Positions 1-6,972 of a stretch of 13,205 bases of DNA are shown here, piece by piece. The stretch covers positions 1 to 13,205 of the forward strand of contig JAKAGN010000027.1 of assembly GCA_021815525.1 (NCBI GenBank). The letters run 5' to 3'. The notes beneath the pieces are model-generated. The model ran no database searches and was not told the DNA's origin. It worked only from the letters and a program-made list of their open reading frames with translations. The translations under genes were made by a program, and so were the position numbers. Source of the stretch: Deltaproteobacteria bacterium (lineage in GTDB: Bacteria > Desulfobacterota > Desulfobacteria > Desulfobacterales > Desulfatibacillaceae). Position 1 is the first letter of the stretch, and each line of letters opens with the position of its first letter.

Positions 1-471
1 GCGCCCGTTGGCGCCCGCCTTGCCCATTTGTGGCGAAGTGGGAGCGGTCCTGTCCCTGATGGGAAGCTTGCCCTTCAGGTGGGTGATGACCTTTATCCTT
101 GAAAGGAGCTTCACCTTGCTTATGAACTCGTGCGAGGCCGCGATGTTGACCTCGGGCTTCATCACCAGGTCCAAGGCCCCCTTGGATATGGCCGCGTAGG
201 CCATCTTGGCGTCGCCCTTGGACGTCACCACCAGAATGGGGACGGCGGAGTGGGCCATGATGTTTTCTATGGCGGAAAGCCCGTCCATGACGGGCATTTC
301 TATATCCATGGTCACGATGTCGGGTTTTAACACCTTGACCTTGTTTATGGCGTCCCGGCCGTCCACAGCCTGGCCCGCTATCTCTATTTCCGGATCCGTG
401 GAGAGTATGGCGATGATGATGTCGCGCACCAGTGGGCTGTCGTCAACCACCAGTACCCTTATCCGGTTCAT
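1..471 (-). CDS. cheB: Chemotaxis response regulator / protein-glutamate methylesterase CheB, N-terminal part (cut by window edge)
   Basis: The visible 157 codons begin at an ATG at 471 and run off the left edge. They encode a response-regulator receiver domain: an acidic pair D10-D11, the phospho-acceptor D56 in TMDIEMPVMDG, T83 in the switch position, and K105 in VMKP. The pattern ISKGALDLVMKP is typical of CheB. The last visible residues, from about 130 on, look like the linker that precedes the C-terminal methylesterase domain, which would lie outside the window. CheB removes methyl groups from chemoreceptors when phosphorylated by CheA. A GGAAAGGG sequence about 8 bases upstream serves as the ribosome site. 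It lies 102 bases downstream of the receptor gene, in the same direction. A different single-domain or two-domain regulator cannot be excluded because the catalytic half is missing, but CheB is the best reading. Confidence 0.8.
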   Translation of the reverse strand, partial: MNRIRVLVVDDSPLVRDIIIAILSTDPEIEIAGQAVDGRDAINKVKVLKPDIVTMDIEMPVMDGLSAIENIMAHSAVPILVVTSKGDAKMAYAAISKGALDLVMKPEVNIAASHEFISKVKLLSRIKVITHLKGKLPIRDRTAPTSPQMGKAGANGR

Positions 472-573
472 GCCGTGCGCCCTTTCCGCTCTTGATTATG
501 GGTGCCCGAAAATGCAGGAAATCAACGCCTCCGCAAACGCCGCGATACGCGGAACGCCGCTTCCTGCGGGCCG

Positions 574-1773
574 TCAATGGCCGGCCTGCCCCACGAGGTC
601 CTTCAGATTCTTCGACAGCGCCGAAAACTGGCTCGTGGCTTCGCTTATCTGCCTGATGGAGGCCGCAATATGGCATGAGCCGTCCACTATCTCCCGAAGC
701 GCGGTGGCCACCTGGGAGCTTGCCGTCTTCTGCTGCTGGGTGGAGAGGGAAATCTGTTTGGCAGCATCCGTGGTGGTCTGCGCCGCCTCCACCATGTCGG
801 AAAGAAGGGCGGCCGTGTTCCCCGAGTGCTCCAGCCCCTCCATGATCCCCTTGGAGCTTTTCTCGGAGGCCACCACGAGGCGGTTTATGGCCACCTGGAT
901 CTCGCTAACCTTGCCCTCTATCTCGCCTGTGGATTCCATGACGCTGTCGGCGAGCCTGCGTATCTCGGAGGCCACCACGCCGAACCTCCTTCCGGCCTCG
1001 CCCGCGCTGGCGGCTTCGAGGGCCGCGTTGAAGGCGATGAGCTTCGTCTGATCCGCTATGGTGTTGATCAGGGTCATGACCTTGCTGATTTCCTTGGACT
1101 TTCTGCCAAGCTCGATGATCTCCTCTATGTTGGCCTTGTTGTCGTGATAGATTTCATTCATCTTCATGATGACCGATTCTATGGACATGGCGCCGTTTTT
1201 CGTATCCTCCCACGTCTTGTCGGCTATGTGCACCACCGATGCCGCGTGTTCGGCTATCTGGGAGGCCGACGCCGAAAGCTCCTCGGTGGTGGCCGTTATT
1301 TCCGCCACGGAAGCCGATTGCTCCGACGCCACCGTTGCGTGCTCGGCAACCGACGCCGAGATGCTGCTGGCGAAGGAGTCTATTCCGGTTATGGCGCCGG
1401 AAAGCCTTACAAGGGTTCCATCCAGATTGTCGGCGTACGAGTTGAAAAGGCGGGCGAGCTCGCCTATCTCGTTTCCAACGCTCACCGCGATCCTTCGGCT
1501 CCTGTCGCTCTCGAAACCCTTGAGCGACGCCGTAAGCTCCTCCATCGGCCGTATGATGAACTTTCGCAGATAATAGGTGGCCGAAAAAAATAAAACCACA
1601 ACCACAAGGGCGCAAAACAAAAGCGTCTTAACCACGATGTCGTTGGCGGCGTCGACGTTTGAAAGAACGAACGCCGTGACCGCAAAGAAGCCGAAGGCCA
1701 TGGGTATCAGAACCAGGAACATGGCCTGGTTCCTGATGGAACCCGTAAGGACGTTTTTCGTGGAATCGTTCAT
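574..1773 (-). CDS. Methyl-accepting chemotaxis protein with minimal extracytoplasmic loop
   Basis: A 399-residue chemoreceptor from the ATG at 1773, chosen for the GAGGTGG ribosome site just upstream. A GTG at 1845 would add 24 residues and overlap the preceding cheW stop as GTGA; an ATG at 1788 is a third option. Two hydrophobic helices (about residues 17-37 and 50-69) are separated by only about 12 residues, so there is no periplasmic sensor domain. A HAMP-like linker follows (about 70-120), then a signalling coiled coil (about 150-399). Its hairpin tip, about 236-275, contains DQTKLIAFNAALEAASAGEAG, a variant of the canonical QTNLLALNAAVEAARAGE that binds CheA and CheW. No CheR-docking pentapeptide is visible at the C-terminus. 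The protein would sit in the inner membrane and relay a membrane or cytoplasmic signal to CheA. The ligand is unknown. Confidence 0.9.
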   Translation of the reverse strand: MNDSTKNVLTGSIRNQAMFLVLIPMAFGFFAVTAFVLSNVDAANDIVVKTLLFCALVVVVLFFSATYYLRKFIIRPMEELTASLKGFESDRSRRIAVSVGNEIGELARLFNSYADNLDGTLVRLSGAITGIDSFASSISASVAEHATVASEQSASVAEITATTEELSASASQIAEHAASVVHIADKTWEDTKNGAMSIESVIMKMNEIYHDNKANIEEIIELGRKSKEISKVMTLINTIADQTKLIAFNAALEAASAGEAGRRFGVVASEIRRLADSVMESTGEIEGKVSEIQVAINRLVVASEKSSKGIMEGLEHSGNTAALLSDMVEAAQTTTDAAKQISLSTQQQKTASSQVATALREIVDGSCHIAASIRQISEATSQFSALSKNLKDLVGQAGH

Positions 1774-1841
1774 CGGCCACCTCGCCATTGATGACAACGT
1801 TGATGGGTTCCCCAAAAGCCGAAAGCCGCTCAGCCGGCGGA

Positions 1842-2222
1842 TCACGAGGGGTTTTGAAAGGCCCCGTCCCGAAGATCGGATCCCGCCGGCAGATCGCGAA
1901 GGCTCAATAAAAGGATCACCTGGTCATCCCTTATGGCCGCGCCCCGAAAGACGCTCCGCACAAGCGGCGGCATGGGCCTCACGGACTCGACGGTCAAAAA
2001 GGCCACGTCCAGGATTTTTTCCACGGCGACGCCCCGGGGCGGGTCGCTCCCCTTGAGCATCAGGACCTTTTGGCCACGGGAAAGCGAAGCGGCCTCCCCC
2101 CCTTCCGGAAGAGCCGCCCCGCGGTCCAGGATGTAGTCCACCTCCGCCGCGTCCACGGCCATCAGGACGCCGCCAAGGTAGAAAACCAGGACCGGCATAC
2201 CGCTTGTCTTTGTCTCGGGCAC
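1842..2222 (-). CDS. Short divergent CheW-like adaptor
   Basis: A 126-residue protein starting at GTG 2222, supported by an AGGAG six bases upstream. The N-terminus (PVLVFYLGGVLMAVDAAEVDYIL) and the segment GVAVEKILDVAFL followed by VILLLSLRDL resemble the first strands and the last half of the CheW fold. CheW couples chemoreceptors to the kinase CheA. The protein is shorter than usual CheW (about 150-170 residues) and lacks the recognisable loop with the G-x-INLRG-type motif, which is replaced by a glycine-rich stretch around residues 37-50. It lies immediately upstream of the receptor gene: its stop is at 1842 and the receptor ATG is 68 bases further on, or overlapping if the GTG start is used. 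It could be a receptor-specific adaptor. The family call is moderately secure; activity as a CheA coupler is inferred. Confidence 0.68.
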   Translation of the reverse strand: MPETKTSGMPVLVFYLGGVLMAVDAAEVDYILDRGAALPEGGEAASLSRGQKVLMLKGSDPPRGVAVEKILDVAFLTVESVRPMPPLVRSVFRGAAIRDDQVILLLSLRDLPAGSDLRDGAFQNPS

Positions 2223-2367
2223 TGAAGCTCCTGAAAAGCGTGGCCGCGTTAAAGGCCCGCCTGAAAACCCGGGGCGAAAGCCGCGCCGAAAGCCAGCGAG
2301 GGCCTTTGCCGCGCAGCGGACCGGCTTTACGGCGCAAGCCCGGGGGACCTGGAAGCTCAGCGGGCCG

Positions 2368-2592
2368 TTAGAACTGTATCCGGCATATCTTGGCGTTTGC
2401 GCCCGCGTCCTTGATCCAGAGGAGCGTTTTTTTGTTCCGGGCGCACCAGCCCCGCACGTCCTTCTCGAAAGACGGGCAGTCCGCCGTTATCTCGACGGTG
2501 TCACCGGGCGGAACCTTCAAGGAAAGCGTGGTCAGCCGCAATGTAGGCTGGGGACACTTGAGCCCCTTGAAGTCATGCGATGTGTTGGCCAT
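2368..2592 (-). CDS. tusA: TusA/SirA-family sulfur carrier protein
   Basis: A 74-residue protein from ATG 2592, with a GGAGG ribosome site about 5 bases upstream; an upstream in-frame ATG at 2643 has no such site. It shows the family signature C-P-x-P near the N-terminus (residues 11-16, LKCPQP, catalytic C13) and the usual small alpha/beta layout. TusA-family proteins carry a persulfide on this cysteine and pass sulfur to partner proteins. They occur in tRNA thiolation, molybdenum-cofactor work, and dissimilatory sulfur metabolism including the sHdr pathway. The gene overlaps the end of mvhD by 20 bases, so it is probably translated from the hydrogenase/HdrA transcript. Two more cysteines (about residues 39 and 50) precede a final one near the C-terminus. 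Its acceptor protein is unknown. The symbol is by family, since TusA, YedF and SirA paralogues are hard to separate by eye. Confidence 0.87.
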   Translation of the reverse strand: MANTSHDFKGLKCPQPTLRLTTLSLKVPPGDTVEITADCPSFEKDVRGWCARNKKTLLWIKDAGANAKICRIQF

Positions 2593-3058
2593 GAAAGCCT
2601 CCATGTGAGTCGTCTGATAAAGCGTGAATTTTTGAAGAATCACCGTTCATCGGCCCAAGGTTCCTCAAGGCCTCCACGGTTTCGGAAATGACCTTCACGA
2701 ACTTGTCCCCCTCCCCGGCCGAGACGTAGTCGAACCTCACCCTTTCCTCCTCGACGCCCAAGTCCCGGAGAAGCCGCAATAAAATGCGATGCCTCTGGAA
2801 GGCGCGGAGGTTGCCCTCCTTGTAATGGCAGTCCCCGGGGTGGCAGGCGAGAATGAGAACGCCGTCCGCGCCCATCTCGAAGGCCTTCAGGATGAACACG
2901 GGATCCACCCTTCCAGTGCAGGCCACCCTGATTATGTTGACGTTGGGCGGATACGGTATCTGCGCCGCGCCGGCCTTGTCCGCCCCCGCGTACGAGCACC
3001 AGTTGCACAGGAAGCCCACCACCTTCGGCTCGAAAGCCAAAATTCCCGAGTCAGCCAT
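2573..3058 (-). CDS. mvhD: Hydrogenase iron-sulfur (delta) subunit, MvhD family
   Basis: A 161-residue protein. Conserved cysteines lie in CNWCSYAGAD (C18, C21), ACTGRVDP (C47) and CHPGDCHY (C72, C77), the signature of MvhD/FrhD-type delta subunits that hold a [2Fe-2S] cluster. In the methanogen MvhADG-HdrABC complex this subunit carries electrons from the hydrogenase to the flavin of HdrA. All positions are cysteine; no in-frame selenocysteine codon is seen. The family core ends near residue 140, and the last 20 or so residues are polar and histidine-rich. The start ATG lies inside the last codons of hdrA (8-base overlap), and its end overlaps tusA by 20 bases, so expression is tightly coupled to both. 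The same family also occurs as a partner of HdrA without hydrogenase, but here both large and small hydrogenase subunits are adjacent. Confidence 0.93.
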   Translation of the reverse strand: MADSGILAFEPKVVGFLCNWCSYAGADKAGAAQIPYPPNVNIIRVACTGRVDPVFILKAFEMGADGVLILACHPGDCHYKEGNLRAFQRHRILLRLLRDLGVEEERVRFDYVSAGEGDKFVKVISETVEALRNLGPMNGDSSKIHALSDDSHGGFHGQHIA

Positions 3059-5015
3059 TTAGGGCACCCTCCATCTCGGCAAGTATTTCTCCTGTCGTGA
3101 AATGATTGGCCCCTATCGCCTCCAGAGGGCACGCGGCCGCGCAGGTTCCGCAGCCGCGGCACAAGACGGGGTTGATTTCGGCGGCCCCAAGCTCCGGGTC
3201 GAAGGATATGGCCTTATACGGGCACACGGCCACGCAGACCCTGCAGCCCGAGCATTTTTCAGCGTCCACCACCCCGTGGAGGGGGCTCACGTCGAGCATC
3301 CTTCCCGGAACAAGCTCCGAAAGAGCGCAGCCCGCGGCGGCCGCGCCCCGGCTCATGGCCTCGCGTATGTCCATGGGGGCCTGGCAGGCGCCGGCAAGGT
3401 ACACGCCGTTCATCTTGCTCTTGGCCGAATCGAGCCTTCCGTGAAGCTCCTCGAAGAAGCCGAAGCCGTCCAACGGCGCGTCCAGCATCGCGGCCAGCGC
3501 CCCGGCGCCAGCTGCGGGCACCACGGCGGGGCAAAGCACCACCATGCCGGCCGCAAACGTTTCGCTTTTCCCGGATCCGGGCCTATGGATTATGGAAGGC
3601 CCGCTCCCTCCGTCACGGATTTCGAGGTCCCTTATATCGGAATATCTTATGAAGAGCGCCTCCGGGTTTTCCCGCGCGTGCTTCAAAAGGGCGAAATCCT
3701 CCTTTCCGGGAACCGCAAGCTCCCGGAAAAAATGGTAAACCTTGGCCCCAGGCAGCTTTTTTTCCAGCATGTGGTTGAACTTCAGGGCGTAGCGGCAGCA
3801 TATCCCCGAGCAGTAATCCGCGTGGCCCTTGTCCATGCTTCCCACGCAGTGGATTATGGCCACGGAGCCCGGAGCCCGGCCGTCGCGGCCCACGATCTCG
3901 CCGCCCGTGGGGCCGTTTGCGGCAAGGAGCCGCTCGAACTCCGGGGCGGTGTATACCCCGGCGATCTCGCCGTAGCCCAAGTTGGGAAGCCCGCGGCAGT
4001 CGTAGACCCCGCTTCCCGTGGCCACGATTACGGCCCCGGCCTTTCTCCCGACGATCTCCTCCCGGTCATCGAGGTCGATGGCCCCCGGGACCGGGCAGGC
4101 ATCGGCGCAGAGCCGGCAGTCCCCGCCGCTGAATCGCAGGCAGAGGGCCTCGTCCAGGACCGGAACGTTGGGAAGCGCGCCTGGAAACGGAAAATAAACG
4201 GCCTTTCTTTCGTCCATGCCGTAGTTGTACTGGTTTCCGGCCGAAACCGGGCAGGCCTCGACGCATTCGGCGCAGCCGATGCATTTTTCCGTGTCCGCGT
4301 ATCTCGGCCTTTTTTTGATTTTGACCGAAAAATTTCCGTAAAATCCAAGAACTTCCGTCAGCTCAGAAAGGGTCAGTAGCTCGATGTTCGTTGCAAGCTC
4401 TCCGTGGAGCACGTCCCCCAGGAGGGGCTCTATCATGCAGGGTCCGCACTCCAAGGCGGGAAAAAGCTCCTCGTACCTGACAGGCATTCCCCCGATGAGC
4501 GGGGATTTCTCGACCAGCGTCACCTTCCGGCCCGCGCCCGCCAGGAGAAGCGCGGCCTTGAGGCCCGCCGGGCCCGCGCCCAGCACCACCGCGTCCGGGC
4601 AGACGTCAAGCTCCCTCTTTTCCAGGGGCTCATGGAGCGCGGCCCTTGCCACGCCGGCCGATATGAGCCGCGCGGCTTTCGCGGACGCTTCCGCCGGGTC
4701 CTCCGTGACCCAGGCCACCTGCTCACGAATGTTCACCATGTGCATGAGGTACGGGTTCATGCCGCCCGCCGCCAAGGCCCGCATGAACTCCGCCTCGTGC
4801 TCGCGGGGGCTGCACGCCGCGATCACCACCCGGTCGGGCCGGTTCTTGGCGATGTCCGAGGCCAGGCTCTCCCTGCCCTCCTCGGAGCAAAGAAGCCCGG
4901 CCTCGAAGAAGGAAACGCCTTCGTGAAGCTCACCGAGCCGCTGTCTCACGTGCTCCGGGTCGATCTTCTCGGTCACGTTTCCGCTGCATGTACAAAAGTA
5001 AACGGCCGTTTTCAT
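3051..5015 (-). CDS. hdrA: HdrA-like electron-bifurcating flavin / iron-sulfur subunit
   Basis: A 654-residue protein matching heterodisulfide reductase subunit A along its whole length. The order is: N-terminal domain with C8, C10, C43 and C68; a Rossmann FAD site GAGPAG at 146-151; C190 and C193; ferredoxin motif C245-x2-C-x2-C-x3-C; a second motif C292-x7-C-x2-C-x3-C; the unusual cluster C390, C402, C406, C407 (in CVGS and CSGICC); then two C-terminal 4Fe-4S motifs (C588 to C598, C619 to C629). In methanogens this subunit splits an electron pair from the hydrogenase at FAD, one to ferredoxin and one towards HdrBC. The wider spacing in the second motif is one I associate with bacterial HdrA rather than methanogen HdrA. 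It overlaps the protease gene upstream (ATGA) and mvhD downstream. No hdrB or hdrC lies in the window, so the second electron acceptor is not defined here. Confidence 0.95.
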   Translation of the reverse strand: MKTAVYFCTCSGNVTEKIDPEHVRQRLGELHEGVSFFEAGLLCSEEGRESLASDIAKNRPDRVVIAACSPREHEAEFMRALAAGGMNPYLMHMVNIREQVAWVTEDPAEASAKAARLISAGVARAALHEPLEKRELDVCPDAVVLGAGPAGLKAALLLAGAGRKVTLVEKSPLIGGMPVRYEELFPALECGPCMIEPLLGDVLHGELATNIELLTLSELTEVLGFYGNFSVKIKKRPRYADTEKCIGCAECVEACPVSAGNQYNYGMDERKAVYFPFPGALPNVPVLDEALCLRFSGGDCRLCADACPVPGAIDLDDREEIVGRKAGAVIVATGSGVYDCRGLPNLGYGEIAGVYTAPEFERLLAANGPTGGEIVGRDGRAPGSVAIIHCVGSMDKGHADYCSGICCRYALKFNHMLEKKLPGAKVYHFFRELAVPGKEDFALLKHARENPEALFIRYSDIRDLEIRDGGSGPSIIHRPGSGKSETFAAGMVVLCPAVVPAAGAGALAAMLDAPLDGFGFFEELHGRLDSAKSKMNGVYLAGACQAPMDIREAMSRGAAAAGCALSELVPGRMLDVSPLHGVVDAEKCSGCRVCVAVCPYKAISFDPELGAAEINPVLCRGCGTCAAACPLEAIGANHFTTGEILAEMEGALNG

Positions 5016-5491
5016 GATTTCCGGATCCTGTAAGCGGAAAGTTCCTTCAAGATCATCCTCACTGCGATGGGCACGGCCGCGGCCACATCGGGCGTCAGGG
5101 TCTCGCCGAAGGTTTCGGCGTCAAAGGCCTCTATTCCGAAGAGCCTTATGCTGGCCGGAAGCGAAAGCCCCAACATCCGCCCGGTTTTCAGCGCCCCCGC
5201 GAGGTTCATGTCGTGGGCGGAGCCCGAATTCACGCAAGCGCCGAACTCGGCCTCACGAAGAACCCTGATCTCGCCGGGCCTCGCGCCCGTTTTCATGGCA
5301 TCCACCACTATGGCGCAATCATAGCCGTCCATGGCCTCGACAAGCCCAAGGCCCCCGGCGTGAAGCTCCTTCACGTCCGCGTCCGCTTTCAGGGCATGGC
5401 CGGCTTCATAAAAGGCCCGCGCCACGCAAAGCCCCACCGAGTCGTCCGTCAGTATCGGGCTTCCGAGCCCTATGACCACGGCCCTTTTCAC
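5012..5491 (-). CDS. [NiFe] hydrogenase maturation endopeptidase (HyaD/HycI family)
   Basis: A 159-residue protein from GTG 5491, which overlaps the mvhA stop as GTGA. The N-terminal VIGLGSPILTDDSVG is a variant of the family motif G-x-GN-x-L-x2-DD-x-G. D16/D17, D64 (in VVDAMKTG) and H93 (in SAHDMNL) match the three nickel-sensing residues known from HybD. These proteases check for nickel insertion and then cut the C-terminal peptide from the large subunit. The neighbouring MvhA has exactly such a tail (26 residues after its last ligand histidine), so this protein almost certainly processes it. It overlaps hdrA downstream by four bases. The Ser-Pro in place of Gly-Asn after GLG is slightly unusual but lies outside the metal ligands. 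The product is cytoplasmic. Confidence 0.9.
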   Translation of the reverse strand: MKRAVVIGLGSPILTDDSVGLCVARAFYEAGHALKADADVKELHAGGLGLVEAMDGYDCAIVVDAMKTGARPGEIRVLREAEFGACVNSGSAHDMNLAGALKTGRMLGLSLPASIRLFGIEAFDAETFGETLTPDVAAAVPIAVRMILKELSAYRIRKS

Positions 5492-6972
5492 GGCCTTGTG
5501 AACGAGCGCAGCAAGGCGCCATCGTGGTTTATGATGTCCACGGACAGCGGCATCCGCCCCGGAAACGAGTGGGTGGCGCAGGAAAGGCAGGGGTCGTAGA
5601 GCCGGAAGGCCATCTCTATCCTGTTCAAGATCCCCTCCTCCACGATTTTCCCCTTGGAAATGAGCTTTTCCGCGGCCCTTTTTATGGACATGGCGATGGG
5701 CGCGTGGTTGTTGGTGGTGCCCACGATGAGGTTCACCCCGGTAAGTATCCCCCGCTCGTCCGCGGTGTAATGATGGGTCAGGGTGCCCCGCGGGGCCTCC
5801 ACCGAGCCGATGCCGGCGCTCCCTATGCCTTCGGGTATCTTCCGCACGTTTGGCGACGTCACTTCCTCATCCGAGGCAAGCTCCAGCATGCGCTCCGCCG
5901 CGTAAAGAAGCTCGATGAGCCTCGCGTAATGGGTGGCGAGCCTTTGGTGCACGGGCTCGTAGCCATCCTCGGTCCTCTTGGAGCCGAAGGCCTCGTACAT
6001 CTTCTCGAAGTGCTCCTGTGCCTTTGGCGTGGCCATTGCCTCCGATACGTTCAACCTCGAAAGGGGGGTCGCGCAGTAGACGCCGGAGTCCATGCCGTCC
6101 TTAAGGCCCTTCCAGCCCACCTTCTTGAGATAGGGGAACTTAAGGTAGGTCCAGGGCTCCACGCGTTCCTCGATATGCTCCAGATAATCGCGGGGATGGT
6201 ATTTGACGAACTCCCTGCCCGCCGGGTCCTTCACCCGGATGACGCCCTCGTAAAAATTGGCCCTGTTTTTTTCATCCACGGTGCCCATGGAGTAGGTTTT
6301 ATGGACGTAAGTATCTGATAAAATAAGCTCAAGGTATTGGGGATTCTTGAGCACCAGCTCATCAAAAATCTTGAGGGAAAAAAGCGCGAACTCTATGTTT
6401 TTTCTGGCGATCTCCTCGCACTCGCTTCTTTCCTCCCGGCTTACGGTCTTGCTCCAGCCGCCCGGAAGCCCGGCGACGGGGTGGATGCCCCGGCCGCCCA
6501 GCATCTGGATTACATGGTGGTTTCTCTTCCTGGTCTCGATGACCTCGCGGCCGATATCGAGGCCCACCTTATTGATGACGCCCAAGATGTTGCGCTCGGC
6601 CGGGGGCGCGTCGGGCCCCACGATGAAGTCCGGCCCCCCCAGGGCGTAAAAGTGGGTGGTGTGGTCGGTGACGAAAAAGGCCATGTAGAGAAGCTCGCGG
6701 ATCTTTTTGGCGGCCGGAGGCGGCGTGACGCCGAAAAGCTCGTCTAAGGCCTTGACCGAGGCCATGTGGTGGGCCTCAGGGCAGACACCGCAGATGCGGC
6801 TCGTGATGACCGGCATGTCCTCGGGGAGCCTTCCCACGCAGAAGCTCTCGAAACCCCGCAGCTCCGGGACCTGGAAATAGACGTTTTCCACGTCGCCTTC
6901 GCCGTTCAAAAATATCTCTATCTTGCCGTGGCCCTCGAGCCTCGTTATGGGGTCTATGGAAATGCGCTTCAC
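5488..6972 (-). CDS. mvhA: [NiFe] hydrogenase large (alpha) subunit, Mvh type
   Basis: A 494-residue catalytic subunit starting at GTG 6972, overlapping mvhG as GTGA. It has E13 in TRLEGHG, the N-terminal nickel-ligand motif RICGVCPEAHH (C61, C64), and the C-terminal motif DPCLSCATH (C462, C465, H468). A 26-residue tail follows H468 and should be removed on maturation. The motifs and the mvhG, mvhD and hdrA neighbours place it with group 3c (MvhADG-type) cytoplasmic hydrogenases, which reversibly split H2 and feed an Hdr-type bifurcating complex. All metal ligands are cysteine, with no selenocysteine codon at the C-terminal motif. No twin-arginine signal occurs in the small subunit, consistent with a cytoplasmic enzyme. 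A group 3a (F420-reducing) assignment is less likely because no FrhB-type gene is present. Confidence 0.96.
   Translation of the reverse strand: MKRISIDPITRLEGHGKIEIFLNGEGDVENVYFQVPELRGFESFCVGRLPEDMPVITSRICGVCPEAHHMASVKALDELFGVTPPPAAKKIRELLYMAFFVTDHTTHFYALGGPDFIVGPDAPPAERNILGVINKVGLDIGREVIETRKRNHHVIQMLGGRGIHPVAGLPGGWSKTVSREERSECEEIARKNIEFALFSLKIFDELVLKNPQYLELILSDTYVHKTYSMGTVDEKNRANFYEGVIRVKDPAGREFVKYHPRDYLEHIEERVEPWTYLKFPYLKKVGWKGLKDGMDSGVYCATPLSRLNVSEAMATPKAQEHFEKMYEAFGSKRTEDGYEPVHQRLATHYARLIELLYAAERMLELASDEEVTSPNVRKIPEGIGSAGIGSVEAPRGTLTHHYTADERGILTGVNLIVGTTNNHAPIAMSIKRAAEKLISKGKIVEEGILNRIEMAFRLYDPCLSCATHSFPGRMPLSVDIINHDGALLRSFTRP

Noticed and set aside
206..1051. Plus-strand open frame of 281 codons opposite cheB and the chemoreceptor
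   Set aside because: It spans two clear minus-strand genes and the gap between them and resembles no known protein.
3102..4379. Long plus-strand open frame (425 codons) opposite hdrA
   Set aside because: It lies wholly antisense to a full-length HdrA with all its motifs; long shadow frames are expected in GC-rich coding DNA, and it matches no family I recognise.
2573..6972. Selenocysteine in MvhA, MvhD or HdrA
   Set aside because: All expected ligand positions are encoded by cysteine codons and no in-frame TGA interrupts the genes.
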